Positions 1 through 7,013 of a stretch of 12,500 nt of DNA are shown here, in pieces. Source of the stretch: Baffinella frigidus. Lineage: Eukaryota; Cryptophyceae; Cryptomonadales; Baffinellaceae. Position numbers and translations under genes: made by a program. The notes beneath the pieces are model-generated. The model saw nothing but the letters and a program-made list of their open reading frames with translations, was not told the origin of the DNA and ran no database searches. The first letter of the stretch is position 1. Each line of letters starts with the position of its first letter. Location of the stretch: contig MU646529.1 in the NCBI GenBank assembly GCA_026770585.1, positions 290,590-303,089 on the forward strand, written 5' to 3'.

Positions 1-466
1 CCTAAACCCTGAACCCTAAACCCTGAACCCTAAACCCTGAACCCTAAACCCTGAACCCTAAACCCTGAACCCTAAACCCTGAACCCTAAACCCCAAATCC
101 AAACCCTAAACCATAAGACCTCAACCATGAACCCTAAACCCTCATCCTTAAACCCTAAACCCTAAACCCTAAACCCTAAACCCTAAACCCTGAATCATAA
201 ATCATAAGCCCTAAACCCTCAACTCCAAACCCTACACCCTTAGCCCTTAACCCTTAACCCTTAACCCTTAACCTTAACCCTCAACCCTCAAACCTAAACC
301 TTAAACTCTAATCCCCGCGTCTTAGAACACAACCCCTTACCCCTAAATCCTAAACCCGAAACCTCAAAACCTAAACTCTAAACCCTAAAACCTGCCCCCC
401 CCCCTCTAACGCCAAACCCTAAACCCTAAACCCCAAACCTGAAACCCGAACCCTAACCTCTACCCC
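1..466 (+). repeat. Telomere or telomere-proximal heptamer array
   Basis: The array is C-rich CCCTAAA heptamers with many variants. The first ~95 bases alternate CCCTAAA with CCCTGAA, giving a 14-bp dimer. Near 130-190 the heptamers are nearly pure, and 238-280 uses CCCTTAA. After 290 the array decays. C-rich strand reading into the window is the orientation expected at a left chromosome end. The CCCTAAA heptamer is the plant/green-algal type and is also found in several other algal lineages. The degeneracy suggests the inner telomere or subtelomere rather than the freshly synthesised tip. The array stops near 466. Confidence 0.9.
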
Positions 467-554
467 CAAGTGCGGCGTCTAGCGTTGGCAAGGTCTCTCC
501 CTCATGACGGTAGCAATGATTGTCGATTTCTATCTCTTTATGTTGTTATTTATG

Positions 555-634
555 AAGGTCTCCTTCTGTCAATTAAGTTCTCATGCTGTCAATTGAGGCC
601 ACCCTCTATCAATGAAGGTCTCTCTCTCCATGTT
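555..634 (+). repeat. 20-bp minisatellite, four degenerate copies
   Basis: Four consecutive 20-bp units begin at 555, 575, 595 and 615. They share an AAGGTCTC-like start and a CTGTCAATT/CTATCAATG end. A further partial match lies at 485-505. Divergence between units indicates an old array. Confidence 0.6.
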
Positions 635-800
635 GGTATGAACAAAAGGTGTGGCTCTGTCGGGAAGGTGCGGTGTCATCGTCGTCTGCGAGACGACGAA
701 CTTCAGCTGAAGCCGTAGACAGACTCCATGCGCACCACATCCTTCTAACACGCCATGCCTACTGAGGTGAAGAGCCTGTACAACAGGGCAGGTCGGAATT

Positions 801-857
801 CCTTCAGGCCCTTCAGGTTCTTTTCACTCCCACCATAGGAGGACTTTCACTCCCACC
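801..857 (-). repeat. Dispersed repeat R2, short reverse copy
   Basis: Read on the minus strand, this segment carries the pattern TATGGTGGGAGTGAAAAGAA followed by CCTGAAGG. The same pattern occurs on the + strand at 4178-4224 and in diverged form at 8634-8694. The CACTCCCACC word is itself doubled here (826-835 and 848-857). It belongs to the family that includes the longer copies at 1324-1432 and 8926-9034. I see no coding capacity. Confidence 0.5.
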
Positions 858-904
858 AGAGGCAGAGCCGCCGGCTAAAGCCCCCCCCGATGGATTTCGC
901 AGGT

Positions 905-1062
905 CCTTTGGTGCTATGTATTACACCCACATCGAAGACCACGCCTACCTCACTCTTGAGGGGATGGGATCAATGTACGGATGAGCTCCCTGATCGTACC
1001 TACTTAGGCTGGACCGAGCCCCCCTTTTTGGCACCAAACCACCCTATAGAGCAACGTCATCG
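905..1062 (+). repeat. Dispersed repeat R1, copy a
   Basis: The segment opens CTTTGGTGC, then ATTACACCCACATCG, CACCTCACTCTTGAGG-like and GGATGGGATCAAT words, and ends with a GGACCGAGCCCCC block. The same order of words recurs inside the WD40 gene introns at 3636-3783, 7479-7570 and 8809-8912. It carries no clear terminal repeats or ORF. It could be an old SINE/MITE or a duplicated intron segment. Confidence 0.6.
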
Positions 1063-1122
1063 GTGGCCGTGTTGTTGTTCTTTAGTGAGATTGGTCAGCC
1101 ACTAGTGGCAGCGTGAGGAGTT

Positions 1123-1280
1123 ACCTGTAGAGTTTAGAGTTTAGAGTGAGTTTAGACAATATACTAAAGTTTAAAGTTGAAAGCGAGTTTAGTACATTTA
1201 GGCGAAACCTGTAAAGTTTAGAGTTTAGAGCGAGTTTAGACGCATACCTGTCAGGTTGAGAGTTTAGAGTGAGTTTAGAC
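1123..1280 (+). repeat. TTTAGAG-rich degenerate repeat, G-rich orientation
   Basis: Three units start with ACCTGT (1123, 1207, 1246). Each is followed by GAGTTTAGAG words and then GAGTGAGTTTAGAC or a close variant. TTTAGAG differs from the telomere heptamer TTTAGGG by one base, and the G-rich strand here is the + strand, opposite to the array at 1-466. The unit spacing is irregular (84 and 39 bp). Confidence 0.55.
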
Positions 1281-1323
1281 CAAGGGGGTTCGCGGTGACG
1301 GGCGAGAGGGGTTAAATTAATTT

Positions 1324-1432
1324 AGGTCCTTCAGGTTTTAATTTCTTCCAACATAGCCCAACGACACGCCGTTCCGTAGGAGGGATCTGCAGAGAAATCA
1401 TTTTTTGCTTTCGGATCGCGTTTCGCTCTCCA
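1324..1432 (-). repeat. Dispersed repeat R2, long copy a
   Basis: This is a direct repeat of 8926-9034. Both begin with GGTCCTT(C/T)AGGTTTTAAT, continue through CCAACATAGCCCAACGACAC, and end TTTTGCTTTCGGATC(G/A)CGTTT before GCTCTCC. On the minus strand the segment ends ...AAAACCTGAAGGACC, matching the R2 word seen in intron 3 (4178-4224). Identity between the two long copies is high by eye, so their duplication is younger than most of the surrounding repeats. Confidence 0.7.
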
Positions 1433-2648
1433 GTGCAGAGGCTCGTGAAGAGGGGATACAGGGTGGCTCTCTTGGGGTGTTTGAGTCCTTTCGGTCCGAG
1501 TTATTTTCAGTGCTTTGAGCCATTGATTTCTGGTCAAATTACTTTTTTTCACGATCGAATTTTTCCCGTTCCTCGAAAAAATCAAGCGCGTTTCGACGTT
1601 TTGCTTCCTTAGAGGGCGCCGTGGAGGTGCAGTTGAGAGTGGTGAGACCCCCCCTCCTGAATGCACCCACCCCTCCCGCTGTCCCCTTTGGTGGCCGCCC
1701 ACCTCCCGGAGCGCCTGAAGGGACATCCCCAGAAATGCATCCCCTTGCTGACGCAGCATTTTGGGGGTTCCAGGTGAGACGGTGGACCGGGCTCTGGCTC
1801 GCTGCGCACACGCAACCTCGACTCAAAGAGTGCGGTTCGGGCAGAGGTGGGCGCCTGCTCCCCCCTCCTGGTCAACCAAGCCACCGCACCACCGGGAAAG
1901 TGCAAACACACTGCTGTTGCACACAGGGGCCCAAAGGCTTCGTTCGCCCCCCCAGTGCTTCCAACGCTTCTGAGGGCGTTGGACGCGATTGGTCTGGTCC
2001 GGGCGTGACGTTCTGTTCTCTGGTTCCCACCCCTGTCAATTCCCTCCCTTCTCAGCCAAGGTAGGTTCATTCCACGAGGGACTTTTGGCACGCACGCGTT
2101 TCGTTTTGGAGCGGCTGCACCATCGACTCATGATGGGGCTTGATATAGCAGTTGGGTTCGCTGGCACATAGGCGCCAGCCTCACACCTCATGCAGGCAAA
2201 AGGAGCAGCAGATATGCCCCATTTTGCACAGTGGTGGCTCGGATATCCGATATCCCGGGGCAGGCGCAACTGGCGATGCCCATCCAGCCGCCGCTGGTGG
2301 GCAGCAACTATGGCGCAGCTTGCTGGGGTCTGTACCCAGGGTCATACGACCACCCTAGGGGCGGTGCGTGTCCTAATTCGTGCGTAACCCATGCACCGAA
2401 CACACGAGCCCCACTGCCGGTGGTGCACAGTGTCTACAGGAGTACCGGATATCCACCGCGGTACCGCGGATATGCTCTTGTTGCCCTTGTGAGAGCCAAC
2501 CCAGAATCCTTCTCCTGCGCGTCGCTGATATTCCCGCGGTTGCCTGGTGTTGCAGGTCGGGCCTCTTCACCTTGAAGTCTCGTGCAGAAGTTGGTGTTTT
2601 TTTGGATCGGGACACCACCTCGGTGACGAGACACCCCTCCGCGCAAAC
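1433..2648. other. Upstream region of the WD40 gene, no supportable gene
   Basis: Overlapping open frames occur on both strands at 1539-2091 and 2373-2904, in proline- and arginine-rich GC-biased sequence. They look like compositional shadows, and none has a recognisable domain. A 14-bp perfect palindrome CCGCGGTACCGCGG lies at 2456-2469. The stretch 2255-2350 reads as protein-like on the + strand (low confidence). I found no TATA box or other clear promoter signal before the predicted start at 2649. Confidence 0.45.
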
Positions 2649-3371
2649 ATGCCCCGAGGCAACAAACCCACCCGCGAGGAGGCGAGGCGGGCACGCGAGC
2701 GCGCAGCGGAGGAGGAGGAGGACGGCTATGAGGAGGACGCGCACAGGAGCAGGGAGATGGCCATGACGAGGGAGAGGGCCATGAGGAGGGCAAGGGTCGA
2801 CACGCTGCAACGGGTGCTACCCTTTGTGCTGGCGAACTCTGAGCCGGAACATCAGGCCCTGTGCTTCCGGGCGTGCAAGACATGGAAGGTGGTGATGGAG
2901 GCACAGGGAGTCTGCCGCAGGACCCTGCCGCTGTGCGCGGCTCTTGCCCAGGACAACACCAACCAGCGAAAAAGGCTCAGCATGAGCTTCACTTACGTCA
3001 AGGATTTGACATGGGCTGCCCGCATGGCCTTTCCATTGGATGCCTCCGCGTTTCTGCAGCGCTGGTGGGGAACGTTCTCGCACCCGATCACCCCGCCGCG
3101 AGGGACGCTGCGCGAGTGGTTGCAGGCCGCGTCGCAAGAGCCGGACGCGAGCTTTCTTTCGAACGGGGCGGCGTCGACCGCGCTGGCTCTCGGGTTACCG
3201 CTCATCCACTGGGTTGGGAAGCCGCAGGGGAGGTTCGCAAATGGGGTTGCCGCCTTCGAAGGTCACTCTTCCGAGGTGAGCGCGGTCGCGTTCTCGCCTG
3301 ATGGAAAGCGTATCGTCACCGGGTCGACTCAGGGACGCTTGAAGATCTGGGACGCCGCGACTGGAGCCGAG
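2649..3371 (+). CDS. Exon 1: N-terminal domain and first WD40 blade
   Basis: This exon holds 241 codons and ends GCCGAG|GTGAGC in phase 0. It encodes a charged Arg/Glu-rich segment (residues 8-50), an F-box-like segment (53-83, ending CFRACKTW), and an unassigned region rich in Trp and Leu (about 115-195). The first blade (204-241) opens with FEGHSSEV and ends IWDAATGAE. The single blade fused to the unique domain is the likely ancestor of the following one-blade exons. Confidence 0.8.
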
Positions 3372-5902
3372 GTGAGCAGCTCTGCGGGGTTGCGTTGAGG
3401 GGATGGGGCGACTGGCGTCTTTTTTTTCTCAGCTGTCCCGCATGCGTTGTGTTGGAGGTGGGCTGAGGAGAGAGTGGGTTGGCAGGTGCGCACTCTAAGA
3501 GGTCACTCCGGCTGCGTCCGGTGCGTTTCGTTCTCTCCCGACGGGACGCGCGTTGTGACCGGGGCGAGCAAGTACAGAGTGAGGATCTGGGACGCCGATA
3601 CCGGATTCAAGGTGAAAAAAATGGGTTAAACCAACCTTGGTGTTTTGGTGCTTTTTATTACATTCACGTCGCCTCTGACTCTCACCTCACCATTAAGAGA
3701 TTGGAGACAATCTGAACCTGAGCTCCCCGGCAAGATCCATTCAGGTCCCACCGAGCCCCCTTTTCCTGGTAGACCATAACGCTCTAAAAGACATTTGAAC
3801 GAATTTAAACCATTCCGTCAGCTTTGCATGAAGTGCGCTGAGGGTGGAGAGGCGACCGTGTTGGTTTTGTGTAGGTTACATGCGTGGAATTTGATGTTGT
3901 CTCAGGGAAGATTGCGTGTTTTTCCAGGTGCGAACGCTGACGGGTCACTCGGGCGAGGTGGAAATGGTGGCGTTCTCGCCGGACGGGAAACGCGTCGTCA
4001 GCGGGTCGGGCGACGAGCTCGTGCGGATCTGGGACGTTGAGACCGGAGCCGAGGTGAGCAGCCGTGGAGGGTGCACGTTGTGAAGCGATGCTTGGGGTTG
4101 GAGTTCAAAGCGCCACCGCGCTGATGTGGTGTGGACGTGGTGTTGATCCGAAAGGAGGCAGGGCCTTTCTGAAGGACAAGTTTCAGTGTCCGCCTATGGT
4201 GGGAGTTAAAAGAACCTGAAGGACATAAATGTTTGGCAGATTTGCACGCTGACGGGGCAATCGGTTGCGTTCTCTCCAAACGGGAAGCTTGTCGCCGTGA
4301 GCGGATGGTGAGGCCCTGCTTTATTTCCGCAAAAGTCTTGATTGGTTGCTTTTGGCGCAACGAAATTTACTACACAAATGCTTTACTATTACTATCATGA
4401 CCCAATCGTGTAGTAAATTTCGTCACTTAAAAGCAATTGATTAATACTTTTGAGGAAATTTTACTGCACACAGGAGTCGTAACCTCAAGCCAAGTGTGGC
4501 TTTTCCCGAGCAACTGCTAAACCACCGTATCTACGTTTTTCTTTCAGAGGAATCGGCTGCACTGCCAGATCGTGGTGTGGTTGCGATATCGACACACAGG
4601 CCTGGCTAGATAGACCCCAGCCCCGATGGGGTGACCTCTGATGGGTCTCGCGGGTACTTTGAAGGCGTGGGTCGGCAACACGGCGAAATCATCTCCAAAT
4701 AAACATGGAATCGGTGCGTGGCAGGGTGGATTCGCACATCGAGATCTGGAACGCTGAGACGGGAGCCGCGGTGAGCAGCCCACTCAAGCTGTGCGTGGTG
4801 TGTAGAACGTAGACTGAGGCGCGAATTTCCCGGTTTCCACCTCAAATTTGCCTAGTCTCGCACTTTTTTTTGGTCAAACTTTAAGTTGACTGCAGCAAAT
4901 ATTGTGTCACACAGCGGGTTACGAAGCGATTTTCGGGCAGGAAATACCCGAGTTTCCGTTACCTTATCCGTAGGAACCCACCATGTCCCTGCGGGTTGCC
5001 TACCGTAGGGTCCTAGGTCTTATCGCGTAGGCGTTATTCGAAACCACACCGTCGAAGTCCGCAGTGTGGTTGGCCATGCGGAAAGTTGATGGCAGTGGTT
5101 TGCGAGGGTTCCGCGCATGCTTTGTGTTGGAAGTGATCGGATGCGAGGGTGTTACGGCAGGTGCGCACAATGGCCGGTCACTCGGGCGTGGTGTTCTCGG
5201 TCGCTTTTTCTCCGGACGGGACACGCGTCGTCAGCGGGTCGGAAGACATGCTCGTCAAGATGTGGGAGGTCGACTTTGGTACCGAGGTAAGCAGCTTCGG
5301 GCGTTACAGCGAGATGATGGGTGCGTGTTGCGGATACAGTGTCTTGCAAGACACTGATACAGTGTCTTGCAACACACCAATCGATTTCGTGATTTATTAG
5401 CTGGGAATCGCCGGCCGACCCAGGCTTTAGATTCCAGAAGCAGATTTGCACTCTCGGGCACACCTGCACGGGCGGTTGCCTATGCAAAAGGTACGAAGAC
5501 AACAACGTTAGAAGTAAACCCGGAGTGTTGCTGGGCGGGGAACTCGGGCTGACGGGTCAATTATTCTTTGGGGGTCCACACAGCCTGACGCAGTGGTGAT
5601 TGGCAGCTTTGGACGTCTGAGTGTCACGACGGCACCGGGAGATGCATCTGCACTATCGAGGAGATGGACGAGGACGAGGCCTAAACCCTACACCCTAAAC
5701 CCTCGACCTTGAGCCCCAAAACCCAAACCCTAAACCCTAAACCCTACACTCTAAAATTGAAACTTTAACCCTAAACCCTAAACTCTAAACCCCAACCTCC
5801 AAACCCCAAACCCTAAACCCTAAACCCTAAACCCTAAACCCCAACCCCTAAACCCCAAACCCTAAGCTCTAAACTCTAAACCCCAAACCCCACACCCCAA
5901 CC

Positions 5903-5955
<53 letters not shown>

Positions 5956-6964
5956 ACCCCCAAACCCTCAACCCTAAACCCCAAACCCTAAACAGGGTGA
6001 GCCTGAGACGGTGATCGCGAACCCGGAGTGCCCGGTGAGAACGCAACCGATTACTGATTACTGAATTTATTAAAGAGGATTTCGCCGTTGTTGCCTAACC
6101 TGTGCCGTTACCAGACTTTGATCGGTCCATGTCATACCCCGCTCAGTCTGTCTCCGAGGGACGCTTCCCGAAGATTAGCGCAGATGCCAACCGATTTAAT
6201 CGCGTCGAGTATTTCACTCAAATACGACCTGGCAACGAAAATTACCACACATCGGACTTTGTCCAGTCACTTCCGTGTCGTAATTTTCGTTGCAAATCGG
6301 ATCGGAGATCCCCGAAATCGTGTTTGACTGAAAACTCGTCCGGATGAGATTGCCAAACAACGCGTTTCGAGCATCATTTGTGTTGGACGTGGTCTGAGGA
6401 GGGGGGGTTTATCTGGGGACATGTTTAATTTAAAAGAAAATGGATCCCTATGTGTTCATAGGAGTTGGAAGACGATTAATTAGGGCCCTGAGTAAATTTA
6501 ATTAGGGTAGAATCCGATTTGATAGTCCATTTTCTTTCAAATTAAACATGTATCCGGACGAGGTTGGCAGGTGACGGGACACTCGCACACGGTTTTGTCG
6601 GTTGCGTGCTCTCCAGATGGGAAGCGCGTCGTCAGCGGGTCGGGTGACTATCTCGTGAAGATCTGGGACGCCGCGACCGGAGCCGAGGTGAGCTTCTTGG
6701 TGTGAGAGGATTGTTGTTGCGGGGTTGTTGCGGGGTTTTCGCGCATGCTTTGCGGTGGAAGTGGTCTGAGGAGGGGGTGGGTTGGTAGGTGTGGACTCTG
6801 AGACGGGGTAATTATGTGCGTTGACTCAGACCGTTAGGCGTGGGAAACGCCAGTACAAGTGGCACTAACCCCTGGGAGGGCCTCGTGCTGAAATGAACAC
6901 TGCTTCTCTCTCTCTCCCTCCCTCCCTCCCTCCCTCTCCCTCTCCCTCTCTCTTTCTCTCTCCG

Positions 6965-7013
<49 letters not shown>

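Larger units (their letters stand above)
467..897. other. Subtelomeric sequence without a supportable gene
   Basis: Short open frames exist here (for example 470-718), but they overlap a 20-bp minisatellite and show no coding character. The stretch holds that minisatellite and one reverse copy of a dispersed repeat (801-857). I see no promoter or RNA gene. Confidence 0.5.

Noticed and set aside
1609-2091. Overlapping 147-160 codon frames on both strands
   Set aside because: They occupy the same GC-biased DNA in several frames, are rich in Pro/Arg/Gly, and show no domain or splice context. They look compositional.
2456-2469. CCGCGGTACCGCGG palindrome as an operator
   Set aside because: It is a single short palindrome in GC-rich DNA, with no second copy and no positional relation to a defined promoter.
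2373-2904. Minus-strand frames antisense to exon 1
   Set aside because: They mirror the GAG/AGG-rich coding strand of the WD40 N-terminus and have no recognisable motifs.
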